Shown here: positions 50,180 to 59,645 of the stretch, one piece after another
Numbering within the stretch: the first letter of the stretch is position 1
Layout of the letters: every line of letters starts with the position of its first letter
DNA from: Streptomyces dioscori
GTDB lineage: Bacteria; Actinomycetota; Actinomycetes; Streptomycetales; Streptomycetaceae
Length of the DNA: 64,000 nucleotides
NCBI RefSeq assembly: GCF_003024195.1
Contig: NZ_KZ679062.1
Location: 1 to 64,000, forward strand
Direction of reading: 5' to 3'
The notes under the pieces: generated by a model
Database searches by the model: none
Seen by the model: only the letters and a program-made list of their open reading frames with translations
What the model was told of the DNA's origin: nothing
Position numbers and translations under genes: made by a program

Positions 50180-52576
50180 TCAGCCGGCGGGCACCGGATC
50201 GTCTCCCACCCGCTCCAGCAGCACCACGGGTGACCGTCCGAAAAGCGCCTCCACGCGTGCGTGCCCCGTGAACTCCTTTCCGGGCGCGAGCAGATCGGTC
50301 CAGCGCCCGGCGGGCAGCGGCAGTTCCGTGTCGCGCCAGCCGCCCTCCTCCTCCAGGCGCAGCGACAGCCGGGTGACGGCCGTGACCACCTCGGAGGAGC
50401 GCGCGAAGGCCAGACAGTGCGCGGCCCCCGGGCCCCGCGCGGGCAGCGGCTCGTACGCGGCGGACTCGCCGAACACCGCGGGCCGCCGCCGTCGCAGCCG
50501 CAGGGCGGCCTCCGTGAGCGCGGCCTTCTCGGCGGAGAGAGCGGACAGGCCGCCCACGCCCTCCGAGTCCCCCGGCGGGAAGTGTGCGGGCCGCCGGTTG
50601 TCCGGGTCCACCAGGGCCAGGTACTCGGCCTCCGTGCCCTGGTACAGGTCCGGCACCCCCGGCATCGTCAGATGGACCAGGGCGGCCCCGAGGACGTTCG
50701 CCCGCACGTACGGCTCCAGCGACCTCCTGAACTCGGCGACGCGCTGCCCGGGCGCCCCGCACGGGCCCGCCTTCAGGAAGTCCGCCACGGCCTCCTCGTA
50801 CGCGGGATCCTGCTCCGTCCACGCCGTGCCGAGGCCCGCCTCCCTGATGTGCTTCAGCAGCGCCCCCCGCAGCCGTTCGCCGTCCGCGGGACCGAGCCCG
50901 ACGGCGGTCTGCCAGGCGGCCCACGCGACCTGAGGATCGGGTGCGGCCACGCCCTCGGCCGCCGTCCGCCCGGTCACCTCGGCGAGCAGGTCGGCCCAGC
51001 GGGCGGGAGCCTGGGTGAGCACGGAGATCGCGGCCCGTACGTCGGCGCTGCGCTTCGTGTCGTGCGTGGACAGCGCGGTGCCGGTCGCGGGCCAGTCGCG
51101 CTGCACGCGCGCGCAGTACGCGTGGAAGTCCTCCGGGGACACCGCCGGGAACCCCGGCTCGCCGCCCACCTCGGTCGCCGACAGCAGCGGTACGTACCGG
51201 TAGAACGCCGTGTCCTCCACGGACTTGGCCCGCAGCGCCGACGAGAGCTGGGCGAACCGGGCCCGGAACGCCGCGAACTCCGGCCCCTCGCCGACACGCC
51301 CCAGCACCAGATCCCGTACGAGATCGACGGCCTGCGCCTCCTCGGGGATCTTGAAGGCCTGCTTCGCCTCCTGGGCGGCCTCCTCCGTGAGGACCGACGC
51401 GGCGTCCCCGGAGGTGTACGGCCGGTAGACCTCCAGCCGGACGAGCAGTTCGCGCAGCGCGGTGCGCAGGGCCCAGGGGGCTCGGTCGCGCAGCACGGGG
51501 TCCGCGGACGTGCGGCACAGCCGGTCCGCCTCCCGGGTGAGCCGGTCGGTCTCGGCGGCCAGCTCGTGATGGACCACCTTGTACGCGGCCCGCCGCACCG
51601 TCGCCTCCCAGACGCCCCCGCGGTCGGCCTGAGGGGCCGCGAACCGCCGGTACTGGCCGAGGAGTTCCCCGGCGCCCGCCGGGTCCGTGAGAACGCCGTC
51701 GATGTGCCGCAGCGCGTCATAGCCGGTGGTCCCGGCGACCGGCCAGGCGGCGGGCAGCGGCTCGCCGTCCGCGAGGATCTTCTCCACCACCGTCCAGCGC
51801 CCGCCCGTCGCCTCGTGCAGCCGGCGCAGATACGCGTCCGGGTCGGCGAGGCCGTCCGGGTGGTCGATGCGCAGCCCGTCGACGACCCCCTCGTCCAGCA
51901 GCTGGAGGATCTTGCCGTGCGTCGCGTCGAAGACCTCCGGGTCCTCGACCCGCACCCCGATCAGCTCCGAGATGCTGAAGAACCGCCGGTAGTTCAGCTC
52001 GGTCCGGGCCAGGCGCCACCACGCGAGCCGGTACCACTGGGCGTCCAGCAGCTCCGGCAGCGGCAGCTCCGCGGTGCCGGCCCGCAGCGGGAACGCGTGG
52101 TCGTGGTAGCGCAGGACGTCCCCGTCGACCACCAGGTCGCCCGTGACCGCGCCCACGGGAGCCCCGAGCACCGGCAGCAGGACACGGCCGCCCTGGGCCG
52201 CCCAGTCGATGTCGAACCAGCGCGCGTACGGCGAGTCGGGGCCCTCCCTCAGCACCTCCCACAGGGGGTGGTTGTGGCGGGGGGACATCGCCATGTGGTT
52301 CGGCACGATGTCGAGGACGAGCCCCAGGCCGTGTTCGCGGGCGGTGCGCGACAGGGCTCGCAGGCCCGCCTCGCCGCCCAGTTCCTCCCGTACGCGGGCG
52401 GGGTCCACGACGTCGTAGCCGTGTCCCGAGCCGGGGACGGCCTCCAGGACGGGGGACAGGTGCAGATGGGAGACGCCCAGCCCGGCCAGGTACGGGACCG
52501 CTTGCGCGGCGGCGGCGAAGGGGAAGTCCGGCTGGAGCTGGAGGCGGTAGGTGGCGGTCGGCACGACAGGAGTCAT
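50180..52576 (-). CDS. treY: Malto-oligosyltrehalose synthase (TreY)
   Basis: This 798-residue GH13 enzyme rearranges the reducing end of maltodextrins to a trehalose unit. It starts TATYRLQLQPDFPF and contains GLVLDIVPNHMAM, DGLRIDHPDGLADP (nucleophile region), TVVEKILADGE (acid) and LSTHDTKRSADVRA. The ATG at 52576 has AAGG upstream. It is followed downstream by the M14 paralogue and preceded by glgX, from which it is separated by a repeat cluster. TreY, TreZ and GlgX form the glycogen-to-trehalose route. Confidence 0.97.
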   Translation of the reverse strand: MTPVVPTATYRLQLQPDFPFAAAAQAVPYLAGLGVSHLHLSPVLEAVPGSGHGYDVVDPARVREELGGEAGLRALSRTAREHGLGLVLDIVPNHMAMSPRHNHPLWEVLREGPDSPYARWFDIDWAAQGGRVLLPVLGAPVGAVTGDLVVDGDVLRYHDHAFPLRAGTAELPLPELLDAQWYRLAWWRLARTELNYRRFFSISELIGVRVEDPEVFDATHGKILQLLDEGVVDGLRIDHPDGLADPDAYLRRLHEATGGRWTVVEKILADGEPLPAAWPVAGTTGYDALRHIDGVLTDPAGAGELLGQYRRFAAPQADRGGVWEATVRRAAYKVVHHELAAETDRLTREADRLCRTSADPVLRDRAPWALRTALRELLVRLEVYRPYTSGDAASVLTEEAAQEAKQAFKIPEEAQAVDLVRDLVLGRVGEGPEFAAFRARFAQLSSALRAKSVEDTAFYRYVPLLSATEVGGEPGFPAVSPEDFHAYCARVQRDWPATGTALSTHDTKRSADVRAAISVLTQAPARWADLLAEVTGRTAAEGVAAPDPQVAWAAWQTAVGLGPADGERLRGALLKHIREAGLGTAWTEQDPAYEEAVADFLKAGPCGAPGQRVAEFRRSLEPYVRANVLGAALVHLTMPGVPDLYQGTEAEYLALVDPDNRRPAHFPPGDSEGVGGLSALSAEKAALTEAALRLRRRRPAVFGESAAYEPLPARGPGAAHCLAFARSSEVVTAVTRLSLRLEEEGGWRDTELPLPAGRWTDLLAPGKEFTGHARVEALFGRSPVVLLERVGDDPVPAG

Positions 52577-52620
52577 GGAACCTTACGTACCCGTCCCACA
52601 CGATTTCGTGTCACGTTGCC

Positions 52621-52800
52621 GGGTGCGGCCCGGCGGGGGCCGTTCGCGCCGTTCCCCGCGCCCCTGAAAGACCGGGCTGGCCGCCGCGTCGCCCGTGCCG
52701 CGCAAAGCCAAAAGACTGCGCAGTTCCCCGCGCCCCTAGGAGGGGCTGCGCCCCATCAGGGGCGCGGGGAACTGCGCGGGTCACCCCCACAGGCCCGCAG
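52621..52800. repeat. Dispersed intergenic repeat cluster, copies 6a-6c
   Basis: Three members of the GGGGCGCGGGGAACTGCGC family occur between glgX and treY. They are a diverged minus-strand copy near 52645-52664, a minus-strand copy with the AAAGCCAAAAGA tail at about 52696-52735 and a plus-strand copy at about 52756-52778. A GGGGCTGCGCCCC hairpin joins the last two. They could terminate the glgX transcript. Confidence 0.85.
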
Positions 52801-52814
52801 CCGACCCTGCACGC

Positions 52815-54923
52815 TCAAGCGGGTCGCTGCAAGACCACCATGCTCCGGTCGACCAGCGACAACCGGTCACCCGCCTTCACTTTCGCCCCGGTCCCGGGCG
52901 CCACGCCCGCGGACCGGCCCGTGTCCACGACCACCTCCCACTGCCGCCCATGGTTCACCGGCACCACGAACTCCAGCGTCTTCGGCGAGGCGTTGAACAG
53001 CATCAGGAACGAGTCGTCGCTGATGCGTTCACCCCGCGGCCCCGGCTCGGAGATCGCGTTGCCGTTGAGGAACACCGACAGCGCCCGCGCCTGCGTGGAG
53101 TCCCAGTCGTCCTGGGTCATCTCCTCACCGGCCGGTGTGAACCAGGCGATGTCCGACAGATCGTCGTGGGTGCCCTCCACGGGCCGCCCGTGGAAGAACC
53201 GCCGCCGCCGGAACACGGGGTGCTCGCGCCGCAGCCGCACCATCGCGCGGGTGAACTCCAGCAGTTCGCTGCCGTCCTCGGGCCACGGCACCCAGGACAG
53301 TTCCGTGTCCTGGCAGTACGCGTTGTTGTTGCCGTGCTGCGTGCGCGCGAACTCGTCGCCGTGGCTGAGCATCGGCACGCCCTGCGAGAGCAGTAGCGTC
53401 GCGGTGAAGTTGCGCATCTGGCGCCCGCGCAGTTCCAGGACGTCCGGGTCGTCGGTGTCGCCCTCGGCCCCGCAGTTCCACGAGCGGTTGTGGCTCTCGC
53501 CGTCGTTGTTGTCCTCGCCGTTCGCGTCGTTGTGCTTCTCGTTGTACGACACGAGGTCGTGCATCGTGAAGCCGTCGTGGCAGGTGACGAAGTTGATGGA
53601 GGCCAGCGGACGCCGTCCGTCGTCCTGGTAGAGGTCCGAGGACCCGGTCAGCCGGGACGCGAACTCGGCGAGCGTCTGTGGCTCGCCGCGCCACATGTCC
53701 CGTACGGTGTCGCGGTACTTTCCGTTCCACTCGGTCCACAGCGGTGGGAAGTTGCCCACCTGGTAGCCGCCTTCGCCGACGTCCCAGGGCTCGGCGATCA
53801 GCTTCACCTGGGAGACGACCGGGTCCTGCTGGACGAGGTCGAAGAACGAGGACAGCCGGTCCACCTCGTGGAACTGCCGGGCCAGGGTGGCCGCCAGGTC
53901 GAAGCGGAACCCGTCGACGTGCATCTCGGTGACCCAGTACCGCAGCGAGTCCATGATCAGCTGGAGTACGTGCGGGGACCGCATGAGCAGGGAGTTCCCC
54001 GTGCCCGTGGTGTCCATGTAGTAGGTGGGGTCGTCGGTGAGGCGGTAGTACGAGGCGTTGTCGAGGCCCTTGAAGGACAGGGTCGGGCCCAGGTGGTTGC
54101 CTTCGGCGGTGTGGTTGTAGACCACGTCGAGGATGACCTCGATCCCCGCCTCGTGCAGTGCGCGGACGGCCGACTTGAACTCCAGGACCTGCTGTCCGCG
54201 GTCGCCCCAGGACGCGTACGCGTTGTGGGGGGCGAAGAAGCCGATCGTGTTGTAGCCCCAGTAGTTGTTGAGGCTCATGTCGACGAGACGGTGGTCGTTC
54301 ACGAACTGGTGAACGGGCATCAGTTCGAGGGCCGTGACGCCCAGTTCGGTCAGGTGTTCGATGACGGCCGGGTGGGCGAGCGCCGCGTATGTGCCGCGCA
54401 GCTCGTCGGGCAGCCCGGGGTGCGTCATCGTGAGGCCCTTCACGTGGGCCTCGTACAGCACGGTGTGGTGGTACTCCGTGCGCGGGCGCCGGTCGTCGCC
54501 CCAGTCGAAGTACGGATTGACCACCACGGAGCTCATCGTGTGGGGTGCCGAGTCCAGGTCATTGCGCTTGCCGGGCGACTCGAAGTGGTAGCCGTACACC
54601 TCCTCGCCCCAGTCGATGCTGCCGCTTATGGCCTTCGCGTACGGGTCGAGCAGCAGCTTCGCCGAATTGCAGCGCTGCCCCCGCTCCGGTTCGTAGGGAC
54701 CGTGCACGCGGAAGCCGTACCGCTGGCCCGGCATGATGCCGGGCAGGTACGCGTGCCGGACGAACGCGTCGGTCTCGCGCAGCTCTATCGCCGTTTCCGA
54801 GCCGTCGTCGTGCAGCAGACACAGCTCGATCCGGTCCGCGGCCTCCGAGAAGACCGCGAAATTCGTTCCGGCGCCGTCGTACGTGGCACCGAGTGGGTAC
54901 GCCTGTCCAGGCCAGACCTGCAT
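52815..54923 (-). CDS. glgX: Glycogen debranching enzyme (GlgX/TreX type)
   Basis: This 702-residue isoamylase-type GH13 enzyme cleaves alpha-1,6 branches, giving linear dextrins for TreY. It starts MQVWPGQAYPLGATYDGAGTNFAVFS. It contains VVYNHTAEGNHLGPTL, DGFRFDLAATL (nucleophile region), LIAEPWDVGEGGYQVG (acid), and FVTCHDGFTMHDLVSYNEKHN split over residues near 480. The ATG at 54923 has GGAAGAG 8 bases upstream. The frame is open further upstream, but that part does not look coding. Confidence 0.97.
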   Translation of the reverse strand: MQVWPGQAYPLGATYDGAGTNFAVFSEAADRIELCLLHDDGSETAIELRETDAFVRHAYLPGIMPGQRYGFRVHGPYEPERGQRCNSAKLLLDPYAKAISGSIDWGEEVYGYHFESPGKRNDLDSAPHTMSSVVVNPYFDWGDDRRPRTEYHHTVLYEAHVKGLTMTHPGLPDELRGTYAALAHPAVIEHLTELGVTALELMPVHQFVNDHRLVDMSLNNYWGYNTIGFFAPHNAYASWGDRGQQVLEFKSAVRALHEAGIEVILDVVYNHTAEGNHLGPTLSFKGLDNASYYRLTDDPTYYMDTTGTGNSLLMRSPHVLQLIMDSLRYWVTEMHVDGFRFDLAATLARQFHEVDRLSSFFDLVQQDPVVSQVKLIAEPWDVGEGGYQVGNFPPLWTEWNGKYRDTVRDMWRGEPQTLAEFASRLTGSSDLYQDDGRRPLASINFVTCHDGFTMHDLVSYNEKHNDANGEDNNDGESHNRSWNCGAEGDTDDPDVLELRGRQMRNFTATLLLSQGVPMLSHGDEFARTQHGNNNAYCQDTELSWVPWPEDGSELLEFTRAMVRLRREHPVFRRRRFFHGRPVEGTHDDLSDIAWFTPAGEEMTQDDWDSTQARALSVFLNGNAISEPGPRGERISDDSFLMLFNASPKTLEFVVPVNHGRQWEVVVDTGRSAGVAPGTGAKVKAGDRLSLVDRSMVVLQRPA

Positions 54924-55102
54924 GGATGCAACTCTTCCAGTTGTGCGACGTCGCAGAGGGCGACTCCCGCCCGAGTGTCCCCGAAACTGATGGAACCACC
55001 TAGGACTTACCTCCCTCTTACCGGTCGACCAGTGCATACGCGGTATGCCGAACCAGTGGGACTCGATCGACTCCTAGAGATACAGGGGGAGTAGGGGGAA
55101 AT

Positions 55103-55933
55103 GTGCGCACAATAGTGCACCGCCATCTGGGCAAGGTGGTGGCGGGCGCCGCCATCGCGGTCGCCGGGACCGCCGTGATGGTCGGAATCACCCTGCCGGG
55201 CTCGGCGGGTGCGGACGACTCCGGCGGCCAGGGGACGGGACGGACCGCTCAGACGGCGGGCCAGGCCCAGGAGCAGGGCCAGGGCCAGGCGCAGGGGCAG
55301 GACGCCGTGCAGCCGGGCGTCGTAGAGCAGGCTCCGGCCGAGGGCGACCGGGGCAAGGGGCGCGACCCGCTCACCGACGACGAGACCGAGCGCGTCGAGA
55401 AGCTCGCCCTGGACCGCGGGCTCTCCCGCAGCAGCGAGAACGTCGAGGGCGACAAGGGGCCGCAGCGGATCACCGTCGACCTCTCCGAGCCCGAGGCGAG
55501 CGAACTGGACGACCCGAACGCGCCGCGCCGCGCCGAGGTGTCGTTCTACGACTACAAGGACGACTCGCTCGTCACCAGGACGGTGAACCTCGACACCGGC
55601 AAGGTCGAGTCGACCGACACCCAGCACGGCGTCCAGCCGCCGCTCAGCCGTGACGAGACCGTCGAGGCCGCGCGGCTCCTGATCGCCGACCCGCTGGGCG
55701 CCGGACTGCGGGCCGACTATAAGGACGCGACCGGCAAGAAGCTGACCACTCCCGACCAGCTGATGCTCAACGGCATGATCTTCCGGGCGGTCCCCGGAAC
55801 GCCTGCCTCCGTCGCGGACTGCGGCAAGCACCGCTGCACGCGGCTCTTCGTGAAGGTCAAGAACGGGTCCTGGATCGACAGCCGTGACCTGGTCGTCGAC
55901 CTGAGCGCCCGCAAGGTCGCCAAGGTCGGCTGA
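55103..55933 (+). CDS. Secreted N-terminal part of a split copper amine oxidase (tyramine oxidase subunit B type)
   Basis: This 276-residue exported protein has a signal (VVAGAAIAVAGTAVMVGITL, GSAGA) and a Gln/Gly-rich linker (EQGQGQAQGQ). A domain like the N2/N3 domains of copper amine oxidases follows (DDETERVEKLALDRGLS, QPPLSRDETVEAARLLIADPLGAGL, CGKHRCTRLFVKV). The next gene encodes the catalytic domain, 101 bases downstream, so the two probably form one enzyme. The name tyramine oxidase subunit B is what I recall for such proteins. The GTG at 55103 has GGGGGAA upstream. Confidence 0.8.
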   Translation: MRTIVHRHLGKVVAGAAIAVAGTAVMVGITLPGSAGADDSGGQGTGRTAQTAGQAQEQGQGQAQGQDAVQPGVVEQAPAEGDRGKGRDPLTDDETERVEKLALDRGLSRSSENVEGDKGPQRITVDLSEPEASELDDPNAPRRAEVSFYDYKDDSLVTRTVNLDTGKVESTDTQHGVQPPLSRDETVEAARLLIADPLGAGLRADYKDATGKKLTTPDQLMLNGMIFRAVPGTPASVADCGKHRCTRLFVKVKNGSWIDSRDLVVDLSARKVAKVG

Positions 55934-56034
55934 GTCTTCCCGGTCCACCGGCCTCCCTCCGTCGAGACAGTCGACTTCGTCGATCTCACTTCACCTTTCC
56001 CACTTTCCTGCTTGTGCAAGGGAGTCAATTCTTC

Positions 56035-57360
56035 ATGCGCGTGAACAGAATCAGCCGCGCCCGCAGGCGGACGGCGGTCGGCCTCTCGGCGGTCGCCCTG
56101 GCCGCCGGCGTCACGACGGCCGCGGGACCGGCCGTCGCCGAGACCCGGACCGCCCCCGCGGCCGCTGCCGCCGCCGACTGCAGCGCGGCCTACAAGATCG
56201 AGCAGAAGCTCTCCACCGGCACCACCTGGACGATGTGCTGGCACTACGAGAGCGAGGCCGGGCTCGTCCTGGAGAACGTCTCGTACCAGCCCAAGGGCGA
56301 GGCCAAGCCCATACGGGTCCTCACCAGCGCCAAGCTCGCCCAGATCCACGTCCCCTACGACGACGGCTCGGTCGAGTACGACGACCTCACGGGCTTCGGC
56401 TTCGGACAGGGCCTGATGGAGATGGCCCCCGGCGAGTGTCCGGGCGGCACCATCAAGACCGTCAAGGTGCCGGACGCCTGGGACCCGGAGCACCCGAACG
56501 TCAAGGGCCTGTGCACCACGACCCGTTCGCGCGGCCACGCCTACCGCATGCAGGGCGACCAGGCGGGCAAGGTCTGGCAGCAGCAGGGCAAGGACCTGCT
56601 CGTCTACACGGTCAACCAGGTCGGCTGGTACGAGTACATGACCGAGTGGCGCTTCCAGGACGACGGCACGATCAACATGAACGTCGGCGCCACCGGCAGT
56701 CTCTCGCCCGCCGACTACGACGCCGGTGACGGCCGCGGCTGGCCGATAGGCAAGGGCGCCAAGTCGTACGCCACCAGCCACAGCCACAACGTCTTCTGGC
56801 GGCTCAACTTCGGCCTCGACGGCACCTCGAAGAACAAGGTCGAGCAGTACGACTCCGTGGTCAGCCCGCCCGCCGCCGGCGGCGAGGCCCCGCGCAACAA
56901 GACCACCCGCACCAAGGTCACCAAGGAACTCGCGGGTGACGCCAAGAACATGCGCTGGTGGCGCGTGGTCAGCACGGCCGGAAAGAACAAGGACGAACAC
57001 GCCCGTTCGTACGAGTTCGTCCCGGGCGCCACCTCCAAGTACCCGGGCCGCAGCTTCACCAAGCACGACATCTACTTCACCGAGTACAAGAAGTGCGAAC
57101 AGTTCGCCAGCAACAACATCCGCAACTGCGGTACCGGAGGCGGTAAGTCCGTCGACAAATGGGTCAACGGACAGACCCTCACCCACCCCGTGGCCTGGGT
57201 GAACGTCGGCTTCCACCACGTCGCCCGGGACGAGGACCAGCAGCCCATGCCGGTCCACTGGCAGGGCTTCTCGCTGGCCCCGCGGGACGTCACCGCTATG
57301 AATCCGCTCACTCCGCCGGAGCTGGCCGACCAGAACGGGCAAGTGGAACGCGGTAGTTGA
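56035..57360 (+). CDS. Secreted copper amine oxidase catalytic subunit (altered cofactor motif)
   Basis: This 441-residue exported protein has a signal peptide (VGLSAVALAAGVTTAAGPAVA) and the copper amine oxidase catalytic domain. Copper ligands fit SHSHNVFWRLNFGLDG (H249, H251) and HHVARDEDQQPMPV (H394 or H395). The segment that should hold the TPQ cofactor reads GWYEY (Y199), where characterised enzymes have NY(D/E)Y, so the Asn before the cofactor Tyr is Trp. The YDDLTGFGFG segment resembles the catalytic-base region. It would oxidise a primary amine outside the cell if the cofactor forms. The ATG at 56035 has AAGGGAG 10 bases upstream. Confidence 0.85.
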   Translation: MRVNRISRARRRTAVGLSAVALAAGVTTAAGPAVAETRTAPAAAAAADCSAAYKIEQKLSTGTTWTMCWHYESEAGLVLENVSYQPKGEAKPIRVLTSAKLAQIHVPYDDGSVEYDDLTGFGFGQGLMEMAPGECPGGTIKTVKVPDAWDPEHPNVKGLCTTTRSRGHAYRMQGDQAGKVWQQQGKDLLVYTVNQVGWYEYMTEWRFQDDGTINMNVGATGSLSPADYDAGDGRGWPIGKGAKSYATSHSHNVFWRLNFGLDGTSKNKVEQYDSVVSPPAAGGEAPRNKTTRTKVTKELAGDAKNMRWWRVVSTAGKNKDEHARSYEFVPGATSKYPGRSFTKHDIYFTEYKKCEQFASNNIRNCGTGGGKSVDKWVNGQTLTHPVAWVNVGFHHVARDEDQQPMPVHWQGFSLAPRDVTAMNPLTPPELADQNGQVERGS

Positions 57361-57456
57361 GAAACGACCTGTCCATCCGGCTGCACCGCCCGCCGCTCCC
57401 GGAGTACCCTTCCTTGATCGTTGGCTGGGGGAGTGCTCGGGGGAGCGGAAGGCGGT

Positions 57457-58695
57457 GTGCGGGTGGGGTCCGGAGGGCTGGAGCTGCCCCCTGGTGACGG
57501 CGGTCACGAGGGGGTCTCCGCAGATGCCCCACCGGGAGCGGTGTCCCTCGCCCGGCCGATGGAGATCGGCGCGGAGCTGGACTGGGGCGCCGACGCCTGG
57601 GGCGAGGTGCGCACCCGCGCCCAGCGGGCCGGGCGGGCCTACATCTGGCTGAACCTCGTCGAACAGCGGCTGCGCGCGGTCGTGGCCGCTGTTCTGCGCC
57701 CGATCTACGAGCCCGTGCACGGCGAGGACGACTGGGTGGTCGCCGCCGCCGGTCCCGCCGGCCAGGAGTGGGTCCAGCGCGCCGTCGCCGTACGCGAAGT
57801 CAGCCGCCGCAAGGGCTACTTGCTCGACCCCGCCGACGACAACGTCCTGAGCTTCCTCACGCTGCCGCAGCTGCGCGAGCTGATGGTGCAGCACTGGCCG
57901 TGCTTCGAGCCGTACTTCGACGAGCGCCGGGACGTCGAACTGGCTCTGGACGAACTGGAAGTCACCCGTAACGTCGTCTCGCGCAACCGCGCCCTGTCCG
58001 AGGCCGTCCTTGCCCAGGCCGAGCGCGCGTCCGCGAAACTCCTGGAGATCCTCGGCGCGGGCAGCGACGTGCCGTCCGGCCGCCGGCTGCCCGTCGACGC
58101 CGTCGAGAACCTGGTCGGCGACCGGTACGCGGACGTGGTCGCCGTGCACTCGGACCGGGTACGGCTGCTGCGGCAGTTCCCCGCCGAGGACTTCTTCGGC
58201 GGCTCCCGGCGCCTGGACGCGATCGGGATCGGCCTGAACCTCCTCGTGCAGAACTTCTCCGGGCGGCGCCTCGTGCGGCTGGCCGAGTCCGGCTGCCGTA
58301 CCCGGCTGCTGTTCCTGAACCCCGCGTCCAGCGCGGTGAAGCGGCGCGAGCGCGAACTGGGGATAAAGCGGGGCGAGTTGAGCCGTTCCGTGGAGATGAA
58401 CATCCTGCACATGCGCCGGGTGCGGGCCCGGCTGCGCGATCCCGGCGCCTTCGAGATCCAGGTCTACGACGAGACGCCCCGCTTCACGGCGTACCTCGTG
58501 GACGGGGACGGCTCGGACGGGGTGGCGGTCGTGCAGTCGTATCTGCGCCGCACCCGCGGGATGGAGGCGCCGGTACTCGTTCTGCGGGGCGGCGGCCGGG
58601 TACTGAAGCCGGACGAGGCGGGCGAAGAAGGGCTTTTCGGGACGTACCGCGAGGAGTTCGAGGTGGCCTGGGCGGATTCGCGCCCTGTGTCCTGA
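57457..58695 (+). CDS. SAV2148-type HEPN-domain protein
   Basis: This cytoplasmic protein of about 412 residues is conserved in Streptomyces; I recall it being labelled SAV2148-family HEPN. The middle has GRAYIWLNLVEQRLRAVVAAVL, RKGYLLDPADDNVLSFLTL, VTRNVVSRNRALSEAV and VHSDRVRLLRQFPAEDFFGG. The RNxxSR/RxxxxH features of HEPN nucleases are not clearly confirmed, though NVVSRNRAL is suggestive. The C-terminal part holds a second domain (LLFLNPASSAVKRRERELGI, VYDETPRFTAYLVDGD) resembling a phospholipase-D-like or sensor fold. The start is uncertain; the GTG at 57457 follows GGAAGG, and the frame is open to a TTG at 57421. Confidence 0.82.
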   Translation: MRVGSGGLELPPGDGGHEGVSADAPPGAVSLARPMEIGAELDWGADAWGEVRTRAQRAGRAYIWLNLVEQRLRAVVAAVLRPIYEPVHGEDDWVVAAAGPAGQEWVQRAVAVREVSRRKGYLLDPADDNVLSFLTLPQLRELMVQHWPCFEPYFDERRDVELALDELEVTRNVVSRNRALSEAVLAQAERASAKLLEILGAGSDVPSGRRLPVDAVENLVGDRYADVVAVHSDRVRLLRQFPAEDFFGGSRRLDAIGIGLNLLVQNFSGRRLVRLAESGCRTRLLFLNPASSAVKRRERELGIKRGELSRSVEMNILHMRRVRARLRDPGAFEIQVYDETPRFTAYLVDGDGSDGVAVVQSYLRRTRGMEAPVLVLRGGGRVLKPDEAGEEGLFGTYREEFEVAWADSRPVS

Positions 58696-58712
58696 CCGGT
58701 CCCGTTCCCTCG

Positions 58713-58765
58713 GTGACGTGGTGACGTGGTGACGTGGTGACGTGGTGACGTGGTGACGTGGTGAC
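58713..58765. repeat. 8-bp tandem repeat
   Basis: There are six exact copies of GTGACGTG (58713-58760) and a partial seventh, 17 bases after the HEPN gene stop. The repeat is non-coding and could vary in copy number. Confidence 0.97.
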
Positions 58766-58921
58766 TGGGTGGCCCGTGGCCGATGGCCGGTGACCTGGGG
58801 GTCGGTGGTGCGGCGGCCGGTGGCGTGGCGGCCGGTAAGCGGAACGCGGTCCTCGGATTGTCAGTGGCCCATGGCATCGTGGAGATCACTGGGGGAACGC
58901 ACCACGAAGAAGGGGGCCGGC

Positions 58922-59644
58922 ATGGCTTGGCACGGGGAGCTGCTGATCGGCTTCGACCTGGAGACGACCGGGACCGATCCGCGCGAGGCGCGCATCGTCA
59001 CCGGAGCGGTGATAGAGGTCCGCGGCGGGGAACCCGCCGGGCGCCGGGAGTGGCTGGCGGACCCGGGGGTCGAGATCCCCGCGGACGCGGTCGCGGTGCA
59101 CGGGATCAGCAACGAGAGAGCGGCGGCCGAGGGCAGGCCCGCCGACCAGGTGGCCGACGCGATCGCCTCGGTGCTCGTCTCGTACTGGCAGGCGGGCGTC
59201 CCGGTCGTGGCGTACAACGCGGCCTTCGACCTGACCCTGCTCTCCGCCGAATTGCGCAGGTACGGACTGCCGTCACTGCGGGAGCGGCTCGGCGGGACCG
59301 ACCCGGGGCCGGTCATCGACCCCTACACGATCGACCGCTCGGTGGACCGCTACCGCAGGGGCAAGCGGAATCTCGAAGCGGTCTGCGCGGAGTACGGCGT
59401 CCTGCTGGAATCCGCCCACGACGCCACGGCGGACGCCCTGGCCGCGGCCCGGCTGGCCACCGCGATAGCCGTCCGCCACCCGAAGGTGGCCACGCTCGGC
59501 CCCGCCGAACTGCACCGCCGCCAGATCGAGTGGTACGCGGAATGGGCGGCGGACTTCCAGAGCTTCCTGCGCCGCAAGGGGGACGCGGAGGCCGTGGTGG
59601 ACGGCGTGTGGCCCCTCCGCGACCTGACGGACCAGCGCGTCTGA
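58922..59644 (+). CDS. DnaQ-like 3'-5' exonuclease (DEDD family)
   Basis: This 240-residue single-domain exonuclease has Exo I IGFDLETTGTDP, Exo II VVAYNAAFDLTLL and Exo III SAHDATADALAAARL. The HDATAD motif places it in the DEDDh group with the epsilon subunit and RNase T. It probably trims DNA or RNA 3' ends in repair; it is not fused to a polymerase. The ATG at 58922 has AGAAGGGGG upstream. Confidence 0.93.
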   Translation: MAWHGELLIGFDLETTGTDPREARIVTGAVIEVRGGEPAGRREWLADPGVEIPADAVAVHGISNERAAAEGRPADQVADAIASVLVSYWQAGVPVVAYNAAFDLTLLSAELRRYGLPSLRERLGGTDPGPVIDPYTIDRSVDRYRRGKRNLEAVCAEYGVLLESAHDATADALAAARLATAIAVRHPKVATLGPAELHRRQIEWYAEWAADFQSFLRRKGDAEAVVDGVWPLRDLTDQRV

Positions 59645-59645
59645 G

